64,000 bases of DNA from Ciona savignyi (taxonomy: Eukaryota; Chordata; Ascidiacea; Phlebobranchia; Cionidae): positions 272,062 through 336,061 of the forward strand of contig CH003364.1 in NCBI GenBank assembly GCA_000149265.1, in the 5' to 3' direction. This document shows positions 45,803 to 57,174 of the stretch, piece after piece (positions within the stretch are counted from its first letter, which is position 1; each line of letters opens with the position of its first letter). Under the pieces are notes generated by a model that was not told where the DNA came from, did not search any database, and worked only from the letters and a program-made list of their open reading frames with translations. A program made the position numbers and the translations under genes.

Positions 45803-48800
45803 ATGATGACGATTACACCGGCCGGAATAAGTATGATGTTGGGCGTGGCGTGTCTTGTGCTTCACTTATCAGCAGGTAACGTTGGTCACGTGATGAGCCT
45901 GAAGCGATTTAACAAAACCGGCGATTTTTCACCGAAATTTGAAAATCGAGGCCGGATGTTTCCGAAAATCAGTGATAAATTACATGCTATATTTCCCCGA
46001 TTTCCGAAAATTTATAGTTAGCATGTAAGAGTATTTCTGTTAAATGGGTGTATGTCGAATCTTAATCTGACGAATTACCTAGTATGAATGCGTCATGTGT
46101 TGCTGGAGAAAGGTGTTTCTGATCAATTAAACAAATTTAGATCACTGTGGCGTAATATGAAGTGACTGAATTGTAATTGACACTTTTTCTATATTGGTAG
46201 CCTATTATCAAATTAAAATATCCTTATGACTAATCAGAATTCAACTAATATGAAGCTAAAATAAACCAACTTATTGACATTAAGGTAAATGATTAAAACA
46301 GAAGTATTTTATTCCAGTGCTCCTTAATCAGTGTGCCACGGGAAAATAATAATATATTTTTAAACAAAGTTTTCACCAAATAAATAGGATTTTAGTTTTT
46401 GCGCATTTAAATAATAGCCTACTGGTATTAGATACATCGCTAATATAATCTTAAAAATGTATATAGCTTGTTAGAAGACCTTTTATTGTAATGTTTGGTA
46501 TTTTTGTTACGTAATAATCAGAAGTTTTCATCGTAACTAAAAGAACTTGACAAAAAACTTATAATTGCTCTTTGGAAGATTGAGCCGAACATTCAGCGAT
46601 TGTGTTCATTAAAACAAACGCAAATATCGCATTAAGTAAATGATACTGTGTATCACTTTATTTCTAACATTATTAACATTTTGAATGCAATGTGCCGTAC
46701 AACTCAGTAAGTTTCGAAATGTGCCTGTAGTAAAATAAAGGTTGCGGACAACTGTTCTATCCTAAAGTCACCGATTTTTGAACACTTCGCCTAGTTAGGA
46801 ATGTCATTTTAATCAAATGTGCTGGATTCGGTAGGAGTTGTACCACATATCCTAGTCAAACACCCATGCCCACAGTCCGAATGTAGAAGCTATATGCTGT
46901 GTGCTAAATATTTGATATAACGTTATGATCTAATCATTTGAACCCACTTAAACATAGCAGCGTCCGATGAATGCCAAGGGCGAAAAAACAACCGAACGGA
47001 AAGTGGGAGGATTAAGACCGGAATGAGGATTACAAATCCATAACTTCTTTATTACATATATTTTAAAAATTCCCCTTGAAGTCACCATTTCTAATTGACC
47101 TTATTTTCACAGCCACCACGATATATATACAGGACATCGTGAATATAAGGCTGGAAGGTAAATTTATTCATTGTTTGTTGTAATGTGATGTTTCCCTTAT
47201 CACTATATAACCTTAGGACAATGTATTTGTTAAAATATTTCTTCTATTGATGGTAAACAAAGGGGGTAGGATAGAATATATAGTTATATATTTATATGGG
47301 AGATCGAAGATGGTAATATCACAAGTAATCGTTAGATTTTTTCGAGCCCCTAGTCTTTGTGTTGTTTAGGGAATTATCATTTAAGTTTTTTTTTTGTTTA
47401 ACTCAGTATATTGCTAACTTTAAGCAAATTCCTTTAAGTGCATTGCAAAACCGACCAGCTAGCATTTTTTTCGAAACCAGAATTTCTTGGTTTTCATTTC
47501 GAATTTGTTGGTTTTCATTTCGAATTTTTGGTTTTCATTTTTGGTTTTCATTCCGACGCGCTACCGCTTAGCAAACCAATCGATTAAATTACTATTCCAC
47601 CGAATTTAAGTCCCGGGACACGTTATAACAACCTGGCTGAAGGCACACGGTGTTTTGACTTTCGACTGTTTTTTTCTAGACACTGGGGCATTTGGTATGG
47701 TAGGCTGTATATACCCGCCATATATTTCCTAAATCCACGAGCATTGAATTATGGAATAAGACATCCGTTCTTTTTTTATTTTTGAAACTAAAGCTCTTTT
47801 AATTTTTTTAAGAAACTTATTTTTAATTTAAAATAAGCTATAGTGTTTAAAGCATTTCCATTCAGTTTCTATTGTTTGGTGTTATACTGAGCATATGGCT
47901 ATTCAAAAATATAGTAAAATCAACACATGATTTACAGTTATCATACTGAAGAAATGAAAGTTGGGTATGTTTTTTGACAGAATGCTCTTCGGAAGGTGGC
48001 GAGCTGATTCTGAACAAATGTCTATGCAAGGCTGGTTATACTGGAGCGGCATGCGAAGTATATATGTTCGATGACGTAAACGGTGATGACGTCATCCCTA
48101 AAACGGACGTTCGTTTAAAAACTTTCCAAGAAGTGTCGGCGCAAGATGGGAAATTGCGAATTAGGCGGCAACTGGAAAACGAAATGTCGGGTTCAGGGGA
48201 AGTCCCGACTTGCTCGAATGACCAAATTGTGGCCGATGGACAATGCGTCACAGTCATCAAGTTCGCATTTAGAGCTGTGGTAGATCAAACATTCAACGCA
48301 GATTTTAACGACTTGAATTCAGACGCCTCCAAGAATTTCATAAGTGACTTTACAAACCAAGTAAGGGCGTTGTTTGATTGAATGCCAATAACGTTTAATG
48401 ACGCTGTGGCGGTCTTCTGATTGCGTCGTACAAACATAAAATCTATAAACGAATTGTGGGATGTCAACCGAACAATAAAACAACCAAACAAACACACTTC
48501 AATATTGGAGGAATAAAAGTGCTCGCCTGCCAACGGTAGCACGCCAAAATTCCAAAATAAACCGCAGACAATTTTACAACTAACGCTCAACAAATAAAGT
48601 TTTATGAATAAAAAATGACTACAGCATTGTACCGAAAATCGCAAAATTAACACAAACGTTTCAACTTTAGCTATAAGAAATATCAGTGTGGTATTAGGGG
48701 GATTCCAAACATTCTTTACTGGTGATGACTGTTTTAACAGCCGAAACGTTTGTGTAAATTATGTTCGAACATCTACCAAGAATGTATTTTTCTTCTAGAA

Positions 48801-51800
48801 GCTTGATTTAAAGGAAATCATGATCAGACATTGTTTGAATTTTAGACGGTTGTGTGTTTAAACAAGGCTTTTAACGGGTGTTACCCCTTATAGTAGAGTG
48901 AAATGGATTAATAAAATTGGGGCTGAATCAAACATACAAAAAATCAATATATGGGACAATCCGACTGTTGTGTGACCTAGTTTATCTGAAAAAAAACCTT
49001 GTAACAACACATTCTGCCACCCACACGGGAATAAAAAAAGATTTCCGCCCTCAGCTAGGATTGCTATTATTCTTACCACTAAATTATATGTATTTTGTCA
49101 GTTGTCTGCATGAGTCGGTCGAATTTAACTTTCAAACGCATATTTTTTAATATTCGGCTTTATGGTATTATCATCTACAGGTATTGACTGCAATGACTGG
49201 AACTGGATTACTTACCGTAGTAGTGACTAGACTCACAAGCGGTTCAGTAAAAGTTGAGGGCGTTCTGAATTTCAATCAAAATCCACCTGTGTCATCACTA
49301 GACGTCGGGGAACTTATGCAAGACAATTTACCCAGCTTTAAAAGCGTAAGCGTTGCAGGTAATAACGTGTTGTCCGACCGAATAGCTTGTTGGTTTAAGG
49401 TTGCAGTATCGAAACTGGTCTTTAGCTAGTCAGTTCTGTTTTTGGGAAAAGTACTTTAAGGACATTACCCGAACTAAGTAGCATGATGGCTGTTAACAAA
49501 TTGAAGGAACGTCTTAATTATATACACAACACACTGCAATAGCTCCACTAACCCGACGGTGGACGCGTGGTAATCTGACGATTGTCCGTGTATTAACGCC
49601 CCTTGGTATTCCTATTTACGGGAATAAACATGAATATTTATATCCTCCTATCCTATTTGAACCTTACTTATCTTCACCAGAACAATGGGCATGTACAGAT
49701 AACCTCCGTTTAAGGACTTTCGTTTTGTTGTCCTCCCCAGTGGCAATATATTTTTATTGCAAAACAAAAGAAATAAAAAAACTTAATGGATTAAGCCATG
49801 TTACGGACAATTGTGCAAACATATTTAAATTTAAAAATATTTTGAATATTATTTGGATTCATCCTTAAACTAAAATTAATTAGAAAAGGATATAGGATAT
49901 GATATTTATGTTTATCCCGGTGAATTGGAAAACCAAGGGATTTAACACACGGGCAATTGTCAGATCACCTCGCGCCCACTGTCGGGGATTACCGAAGCTA
50001 TTGCAGTGTGTTGTATATGATAGACACGTTCCTTTAATTTAGTAGAACATCAACCCGCTGGGTTTAGGCAATGTCTGTAAAGTATCTTGCCCAGGGACAC
50101 AACCCACTAGCTAGCGACCAATTTCGCACCTGCAACCTTTCGATTGAAAGGCGACACATTAACCGCCGAAGACTCTTACAATCACAAACCATATAACAGC
50201 TCTGATCTATCTGCAGACTTCGACGAATGTTCAAGCCCCAACAGTAATACTTGTGACCTCCAATCCACATCTTGCATGAACGTCGACTCAAGTTTTCAAT
50301 GCGTTTGTAAACCTGGCTTCACTGGCAGCTCAGCGTAAGAACATTCTAGTATTTAGAATATAGTTTTTAATTTTTTGTTCTCGAGTTAGCCTACTAGAAG
50401 TTAAGAATTAACCATGTCAATAAAATATCAAATATGTATATTTCGGTCTGTTTCGAATTTTAAACGTAAAAAGGAGTCGCGACCTTAAAAGTTCGGAAAG
50501 CCCTGTTCTAGATAATCTTATTTATAGGAACATAAATCTTTAGTTTTTGCCAGATCCAATTGCATCTACATAAATAAGGCCGTTGAGTACATTTTGCCTA
50601 AAAATGACATGGTATTCATTTTTATCACCATGTGGGATAACGAGAGTTGGTACAGCACAGATAATCTTTTGATTACTCGGGTTACGGAAACTATTAGAAT
50701 GTGTTTGATGATAGTATATTTATGTTTATAACCGTGAATAGGAACACGGAGGGGGCGTTATCACACAGGCAGCCTAACCGTCAGATTTCCTTGCGCTCAA
50801 CGTCGAGTTGCCGGTTCTATTACAATGTTTTGTATGAATCAGATATTTTTTCAAATTGGTAGAACTCATCATTCTACTTCACGCAATGTTTGTGCCTAGG
50901 AACTCGACTGGTTTCGAACCTGCAACCCTTTGGTTAAAAGGCGTTGCACTAAATCGTAAGACTAATCGGTCGTAATCCTTCCATTAAAACTCATGCTCCA
51001 ATTAAAGTTCCTTTAAGTGCCTTGCCCACGTACATAACGACGCACAAAGACGCGAGGGTAAAAATCAGCTCTACAGTACCTCATTCATAAGATTTCCCTT
51101 TCAGAACAACGTGCACAAATGCATGTGATGGAGTCGATTGCAGCAACGCTGGTTCGTGTGTTTACAACATCGCAGACAACCAAACAGTGTGCAGGTACAA
51201 TGCTACTATTGCGTCATATAGGTTACGATTACGCAACCTTACGATTGGTTTACCGCTAACACGTGCATGTTGTGTTTTTATAAGTCAAGCTGCTCGTTCT
51301 TATTTATAGGAAAGAACAGAATTAGATATTCATACTGGTCTCCGTGAATAGAAAAACGCAAGAAACGTTAATACACTGGTTACCTCGCGCCCACCGTCAG
51401 GTTACCGGAGCCATTACACTGTGATGTGTATGATTCAGTCGTTTCTTTAATTTAGTAAAACCATTTAATTCACTGGGTTGAGGCAATGTCCATTAAGTGT
51501 CTTGCCCATGGACACAACCGATTAGCTAGCGACCAGTTTCAAACCGGAAACGCGAATGGCGACCCACTAATCCACCAAGCGAATCGGTAGATGAATAGAT
51601 GGTGTGTCCTTTATCCTGACTGTTGAAGAATCACATTAACGGATATAGCACAGTAATTATGGTCTAATTACCCGCGCCCATTTCACAGTTTTTGAAGCTA
51701 TTGTAGTTCAATTCATTAAACCACAGGGATGTTGGCTGTGCCTTGCCTATAAACACATTCGACTAACCACACGCTAGTTTCTATCAATAACTTTGGTTGA

Positions 51801-53577
51801 AAAGTGACGCACTGACACACTTAGCCATAGGGGTCGGCAACCTTTTGCACTGAAAGAGCCATTTTAACGATATACCACAAAATAAAAATCACCGGAAGTC
51901 GCAAAATCATATTTTTCGCAATAAAAGAAAAGCAGCCCTGTGTAAGATAAAAAAAACGTCCTTTACTTCTGCACGGGATCAAACTTATTAAGCGCGTGCC
52001 GTATCAGAATAATAAAGGTTGTCGACCCCTGCATTAAGCTATGCGAAACGCGCCTTACACACTGCTTAAATAGGCACTCACACTGTAAAGTAACAGTTAT
52101 TTTAAACATTTTGTTCAATTATGTTTCTAATTTTGTTGAATTAACGGAACTTAATAAGTAAGCCGAGGGCCTGACTAAGCCGACATATCCGGTTAAAACA
52201 CTTAAACAATCTTAAATCTCGTGTAAACCATCAATACATAACGTGTGTAATGTGTTATTTTAACCTGTGTTTACAGGTGCAATGGTTTAAACTATGGTGA
52301 TAGATGCGAAAACAGCTCTTACTCGTGGCAGCAAGCCGCTATTGGTGTCGGGGTAGCTCTCGCAGTAGTCCTCTTCATTATACTTGTCGTTGCTATTTAT
52401 TTCTGCTGTCGAACGCGGACAGGCAAAAGCGAGTTTACGGAGCTACCGATGGTCACAGGTTTTCGGGCGAATAATGATGACGCTCCAAAGGTAAGGGAAC
52501 ACTAGGTTTGGGAATTCATGTTTATTCCGATGATTTGGAAACAAGGGCAATCATCAGATTACCTCGCGCCTACCCACCGTCGGGTTACCGGAGCTTTTTC
52601 AGTGTGTGTTTGAGACATCCTTTAAGTTGGCAAAAACCGTTACCTTCCTGACTCAGACAATACTAATCAACGATGATAGTTCGATTCGGACGTAATAAGG
52701 TTAAGTGTCGAAACCATTTGTTGGCTATTCAGCGGGGCACTTATAGAACGTTGTCGGAACCCAGTGATATATATAATGTACTGGGGGGTTATATAAAAAC
52801 ACTGCAATCGTATATAAAACTCTGCAAGAGCTTTGGTAACCTGTCTGTGCGTACAAGTGTCCACATTAGTCAATACCGTTCGCCGCGTTCCCCATCACCA
52901 GGAATAAAAATAAAAAGTAGCCATCTATTCTACAATATGGTGTAGGCCTATACATCATACAGTTTCTGCCGCCAGCAAAATTCTAACGAACAACAACGGA
53001 TTAACGCCACAGCCCCAATGCGCTATTTGTCATCTTTATCGGAGTATCCCTGTTAATTATACTTATATATCGTAAATACCGTTACCTTTTTTAATCAAAA
53101 GTCAAATAAACTAAAACGATTTGCATTTTATTTAGACTTACACGAACCCGAACGACGTCCAGGAAGGCGAGTCTAGTCATAACGAAGAGGTAAACAATTA
53201 ATCCCTGGCTATTTATTATCTACCAGGATTTAAAAGACAAGACAATTTGAATAGCGGCGTAGGAGGAACCGATTTAGGATAAGGCAAGATATATATTTGT
53301 GTTTATCCGGTGAAACGCAAGGGGAGCTATTGCACTGTGTTGTCTATATGACGTTTCTTCAATTTGGTAGAACCCATCCTTACACTAGGTTCAGGCAATT
53401 TTCGTTACCTGCTTAGTTCAATTTCGCATCTGCAACCCTTCGGCCGAAAGGCGAAGGACTAATCCACTGAGCCAATGTCAGGAAATTTGAACAATGATCT
53501 TTTAACAGCACGACATCGGAGCACGAACCAAGACGACATCAACTTTCCGTCCGGAGCCAACAGACGACGACATGTGA
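45803..53577 (+). CDS. Single-pass membrane protein with SEA domain and EGF modules, 9 exons
   Basis: Exons: 45803-45875, 47113-47157, 47981-48360, 49181-49358, 50217-50334, 51105-51194, 52277-52490, 53136-53189, 53509-53577; all GT-AG and in phase, 406 residues. Signal peptide about 1-24. A short Cys-rich module follows (CLCKAGYTGAAC, about 41-64), then an acidic linker with a furin-type R-I-R-R at 99-102. A SEA domain spans about 131-225, with SGSVKVEGV (186-194) at the usual GSVVV self-cleavage position. A DFDEC-type EGF comes from 226, a further EGF-like module about 268-305 (ACDGVDCSNAGSC), a transmembrane helix about 315-339 and a short acidic tail (TDDDM at the end). Mucin-like or adhesion-type shed receptors have this layout. 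No specific orthologue recognised. The first of two adjacent ATGs was taken as start. Confidence 0.85.
46340..46740 (+). repeat. Dispersed repeat (family R1), copy 2
   Basis: Matches 11380-11570 in order: CACCAAATAAATAGGATTTT, ACATCGCTAATATAATC and CTCAGTAAGTTTCGAAATGT. Contains an extra ~150 bases between the shared blocks. Confidence 0.6.
49370..49660 (+). mobile_element. SINE family A
   Basis: Begins CCGACCGAATAGCTTGTTGG, head partly deleted, B-box-like GCAGTATCGAAACTGG, body CACACTGCAATAGCTCCACT and GACGGTGGACGCGTGGTAAT, tail GGGAATAAACATGAATATTT. It starts within about 15 bases after the SEA exon donor at 49358. Confidence 0.85.
49890..50165 (-). mobile_element. SINE family A, antisense
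   Basis: GATATTTATGTTTATCCCGG (tail complement), CACACGGGCAATTGTCAGAT, CCAGGGACACAACCCACTAG and head complement GCAACCTTTCGATTGAAAGG. It ends about 50 bases before the EGF exon acceptor at 50216. Confidence 0.85.
50700..50975 (-). mobile_element. SINE family A, antisense, partly degraded
   Basis: ATATTTATGTTTATAACCGT, GGGGGCGTTATCACACAGGC, and head complement GCAACCCTTTGGTTAAAAGG with GCGTTGCACTAA. Confidence 0.75.
51310..51595 (-). mobile_element. SINE family A, antisense
   Basis: TAGATATTCATACTGGTCTC, CCTCGCGCCCACCGTCAGGT, CCATGGACACAACCGATTAG and a diverged head ending GCGACCCACTAATCCACC. A further fragment follows at about 51640-51830. Confidence 0.78.
51832..52035. mobile_element. Short hAT-like MITE
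   Basis: Left AGGGGTCGGCAACCTTTTGC and right AAAGGTTGTCGACCCCTG are inverted repeats of a type common at hAT ends. About 200 bp, no ORF. The flanking 8-mers do not match clearly, so the target duplication is unconfirmed. Confidence 0.65.
52500..52925. mobile_element. Two partial SINE family A copies, opposite orientation
   Basis: An antisense piece at 52500-52655 (CAATCATCAGATTACCTCGC, CCACCGTCGGGTTACCGGAG) adjoins a degraded sense piece at about 52690-52925 (TTCAGCGGGGCACTTATAGA, CCAGGAATAAAAATAAAAAG). Confidence 0.6.
53275..53475 (-). mobile_element. SINE family A, antisense, internally deleted
   Basis: TATATTTGTGTTTATCCGGT, GGGGAGCTATTGCACTGTGT, then head complement GCAACCCTTCGGCCGAAAGG. 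The central part is missing. It ends about 35 bases before the last exon acceptor of the SEA/EGF gene. Confidence 0.78.
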
Positions 53578-54096
53578 TCCATAGAGTCGACAACTGTAAC
53601 TTACAGCAGTAATAGACAAGCTTCGAGTCGAAGCGTCTTAACATATTCATGACGGAAACGACGGTTTTCCGATGATTTTATATGTAAAACATTGGCGTTT
53701 TAATGTCGACAAAATGACGGCCTCAATGCGTCCGTACAGTCTTTATGAAGAATCACCTCGCATTTACGCATGTGCACACATTCTCTAACTGTTTGATATT
53801 TTAAGCGGCGTTTACATCACAATAGTCTTCCCCATATTGATTTAATCAATACGAAAGTCCCGCCGGAATGATTTGATTGCTTTCTATTCTTTTCCGTTGC
53901 ATTTTGGCTATCGTTGTTGTGTAAACGTCGTTTTTAACCGCGTGTTTACTTGAATTTTAACTTAAAGCCGCATTTTTCGTTCATGCACTAGTTCTTAATA
54001 ATTCTTTTTCTTATACATTATAACAAACACAATATTAAACCCATGCTTCATAAATACGGATGTTTTATATCAAGTGAAAGAAAGGGAAGATAATGA

Positions 54097-55649
54097 TCAA
54101 GGCCAATCCCACTGGCCGGTAGGTGGTTGTGTAGCTGATCCTTCCCACGGCTTCCAAGTCTCGAGTTTACGAGCTAAACGCAGCTCCGATTTGGCCTGCA
54201 ATAGCACTTCTTCTAATTGCCCGGTCCCAAACGCCGATTCCAATTCAACGTCGTCTTTGATCTATGAAATTACGAGCCGAATTAAATACTCTCTAGAAAT
54301 CTAAAACGCATTCTAAAACGCAATCTAAAAGTCGGAAAAAATATTGTTTTTTTTCGAGCTGTTAAGTTAATTAGCGCATGTTTTTTTCTTTAAATTTAAA
54401 AAATATAGACAACATAACGATAAAAACTGTTGAAGTAGTATCCTAACCCAAATGTAAGAAAATACGTAAATTGGTAGTAAGGAAGAATTGATCTGTTGAA
54501 AAAGAACCTTCGGAATAAAATGCCGAACCAGACGGTTTTTTAATCAAACTATCCTATTAATAAATCTTGGTATATATGAGTCATTGGCATGGGTTTATTC
54601 AAATTTTCAATCAGTAATGTGTATTCAAAATAATCATACTTAATTGTTCCGGTGAATGAGAAAAGGGTATTAACACAGGGGCGTTCATCAAATTACTGAC
54701 TGCCCATGATGGGGCTATTGCAGTGTGTTTTGTATAATTGAGACATTCCTTTTATTTGGTGAACCCATAATTCCTCTGGGTTCGGGCAATGTTTATTAAG
54801 TATCAATCTCAACTTTATATATATAACACACTTACACACTAATTTATTTCATAGCATTTTTGATCTATAGTCTGCATTAAATCTTAAAAACAAAGCTTAT
54901 GCCTTTGTTTACAATGCAACAATGTACAATACCGTGTCCAATTTATGCAGTTGTTGGTTGGCGAACTCCTCCGTGTATGTCCTGTACGAAGTATTCGATG
55001 GCATCCTTGAAACCACTGTGACTAGATTCTCATACAGAAGTTTTAATTTGTGTCGTGCATTCGCTTCTACTGCAATGCCCACTAAACCTGTACTCTGCAA
55101 ATAGAGGAAACCAATGACATAGTAAGCTTGTGAAAGGAGTAAAAATATATCCAAGGTGCATGTAGATAGGATCAGGGTGAGGTCTTGGTGTTTTGGGAAA
55201 TCGCTCTCGTGGTTAAGGTAGGTAATAATGACACTGACCATGCAGTTGAGTACTTTTTGGCTAAATTTTAAGGTTAGTGTCCTTTGGCAATACACTTTAC
55301 GTTTGCTTTAATCAAGTGAATTGCAATATCAACTATACAAAACACTGCAATAGCTCCAGCAACCTAAAATGGGGGCATAATGATGATCAGCTATGTTATA
55401 TCGCCTGTCTTTGTCCTAATTCTGTTCTTAAAATAATTATTAGTTCATTATTTACAAATATATCTCTCAATTATTCATTTAAACCACATGCTAAATAAGG
55501 ACCACCTTTATTCATTATAAAAAATCAACATTAATACAACCCATGTAAAAACAGGGATATTCCATTACGCATTTTTTGAAAATTTTAACAAAATGGCCAA
55601 GTTTGGTCTAAACAAACAAGATGAAGGTACTTACTATTTTTGAAGCCAT
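54097..55649 (-). CDS. NDUFA5: NADH dehydrogenase 1 alpha subcomplex subunit 5
   Basis: Three minus-strand exons: 55635-55649 (MASKI), 54933-55094, 54097-54261, all phase 0 with GT-AG junctions; 113 residues (human 116). Exon 2 reads STGLVGIAVEANARHKLKLL, then the RMPSNTSYRTYTEEFANQQL region, matching the vertebrate TGLVGLAV and AAYRKYTEQITNEKL segments. Exon 3 contains GTGQLEEVLLQAKSELRLAR, then ETWKPWE and a QWDWP terminus, as in the human [20 protein letters not shown]...QWKWPI. NDUFA5 is an accessory subunit of the matrix arm (Q module) of mitochondrial complex I. It lies downstream of BCAS2 on the same strand, with about 580 bases between BCAS2 stop and this start. Plus-strand ORFs over these exons are shadows. 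Confidence 0.94.
54620..54800 (-). mobile_element. SINE family A fragment, antisense, in NDUFA5 intron 2
   Basis: GTGTATTCAAAATAATCATA tail remnant, CACAGGGGCGTTCATCAAAT, GATGGGGCTATTGCAGTGTG and CTGGGTTCGGGCAATGTTTA. The head is missing. Confidence 0.65.
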
Positions 55650-56229
55650 GATGAAAACTACTTCTTTCAATCTTAAGTCCAATTATTCTGTTAAATTCAT
55701 TCCTCTACAAAACACAAAAGTCTGTCAGCAGCTGATCACACAATTTAATGCAAACAAGCAGTGTTAAAAATGCCAGTAGTATAAATTATGTGGAATATTT
55801 CAATGATCAAATAACAACACAAACAAATTTTCAAAAATGTTTAACAGACAAAGCAAAAACATCATGTATTTGTCAGTCAAAAACAGAAAGACCACGTAAT
55901 TAAAAAAATAGCTCGGTTGAGAAATAAAACTTAGGGAGGAGCTACGGCAGCAAAGAATTTTTAGGGATTTTTCTTTATGCATGAAAGTGGTCAAGAAAAG
56001 CTTAAATAATCATCAACATGTGGTCAATGCTTGACACCATAACTTATTATTATGTTGTATTGTAGCAAGCTTGTTGAATGTTACATGGGAGATGAGACAT
56101 TATTTAGCGATTGTAACCGATATCGTATTCTGGTACGGCACCATGCATACAATCTAATATGTGTTAGTTGCAGTTGCACAGCTAAGATCACTGATTAATC
56201 AAACTTGACCATCAGTTTCATTCAAGTAT

Positions 56230-56871
56230 TTACTGCTCCTCAGTTAAAGTTTCCTCTTCAGTTTTCTTCTGAGCAATTGCCTTTAGATTTAGAATTGCTT
56301 CCTCGATTTCATAGTTTTTGCTTACTAAGTTTACCCAATTTGCTTCCAAAGTTCTTAATTTTTCTCCGGCTTGGATTTGTTCATTTTTCCTTTCCCAATT
56401 CACGTCTTGAATCTTCTTTTTAATATCCTGCAAATGTTTCTGTGCAGCTTGCAGCATCGCAACCAACTGTTCATTGTAAAACTTCCAGGCGTTTGTGCCA
56501 TGTTCGACCATCAGGTTGAGGTTTTCAATTCTGACCTCTTGATGCTGGAGCTGAGCGTGAGAATTCTTTACACATTCTTCCCACGCTGTTATGTCGTTTC
56601 TTTGCCCACTTGGTGGTATAGGGAGCTCATATCGCCTCATGCTTAACAGCTCCATAGGCTGTCGAGTTTCCAATCGCTCAAACTCGTTTTTCATGATCTC
56701 AGTTTCAAATGCATTTAAGTTGGGAGGGGGCAAGAACTGCAGGTAATTCCGTGTGGGTCTGTATCTTCTTGTCTCCTCCTCAATCATAGAAGTTGCTGCT
56801 TCTCTGACGCCCGGATCTTCATAACCTTTGTCGAAATATGGAAGAGCGTCGATGGTAACTTCAACCGCCAT
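56230..56871 (-). CDS. BCAS2: Pre-mRNA-splicing factor SPF27 (BCAS2)
   Basis: Single intact 213-residue ORF (human 225). Shared blocks: [84 protein letters not shown], then a predicted coiled coil ([13 protein letters not shown] to the [20 protein letters not shown] region). BCAS2/SPF27 is a core subunit of the PRP19/CDC5L (NTC) complex required for spliceosome activation. The start is the first Met, giving a slightly shorter N-terminus than human. No introns, like SNRNP40 in this window. Upstream lies a 300-base AT-rich stretch before the minisatellite, presumably holding its promoter. Confidence 0.96.
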   Translation of the reverse strand: MAVEVTIDALPYFDKGYEDPGVREAATSMIEEETRRYRPTRNYLQFLPPPNLNAFETEIMKNEFERLETRQPMELLSMRRYELPIPPSGQRNDITAWEECVKNSHAQLQHQEVRIENLNLMVEHGTNAWKFYNEQLVAMLQAAQKHLQDIKKKIQDVNWERKNEQIQAGEKLRTLEANWVNLVSKNYEIEEAILNLKAIAQKKTEEETLTEEQ

Positions 56872-57174
56872 TTTCTATTATAAACGCAGCCTGTTTTTTT
56901 GTAATTGTTATTCAAATTATTATAAAAATGTAAGATTACTAAAAAATAAAATGGGGAAACTATAAGTAAGGAAATATGTTAACTTTACTTTAATACAAAG
57001 GAAAATCATTGAATTGTTATGAAGAGACAGAGGTAAATATGGAAAAAAGGCGGAAATGTTATATACCTTCTATAGGGAAACCAAAAATAGGTAAAGACTA
57101 TCTACCTCATGGAGAGAAATATGTAAAAGGAAGGAAAGGTTAGCTATATTTTATGAAGTGATAATATGGGGCTT

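Noticed and set aside
48285..48653. Minus-strand 122-residue ORF
   Set aside because: Overlaps the antisense of the SEA exon and has no splice or homology support.
54074..54304. Plus-strand ORF of 76 residues, considered as a last exon of the SEA/EGF gene
   Set aside because: It is antisense to NDUFA5 exon 3, which has clear homology on the minus strand.
54909..55295. Minus-strand 128-residue ORF as a complete gene
   Set aside because: Only the 54933-55094 part is NDUFA5 exon 2; the rest is intron read-through.
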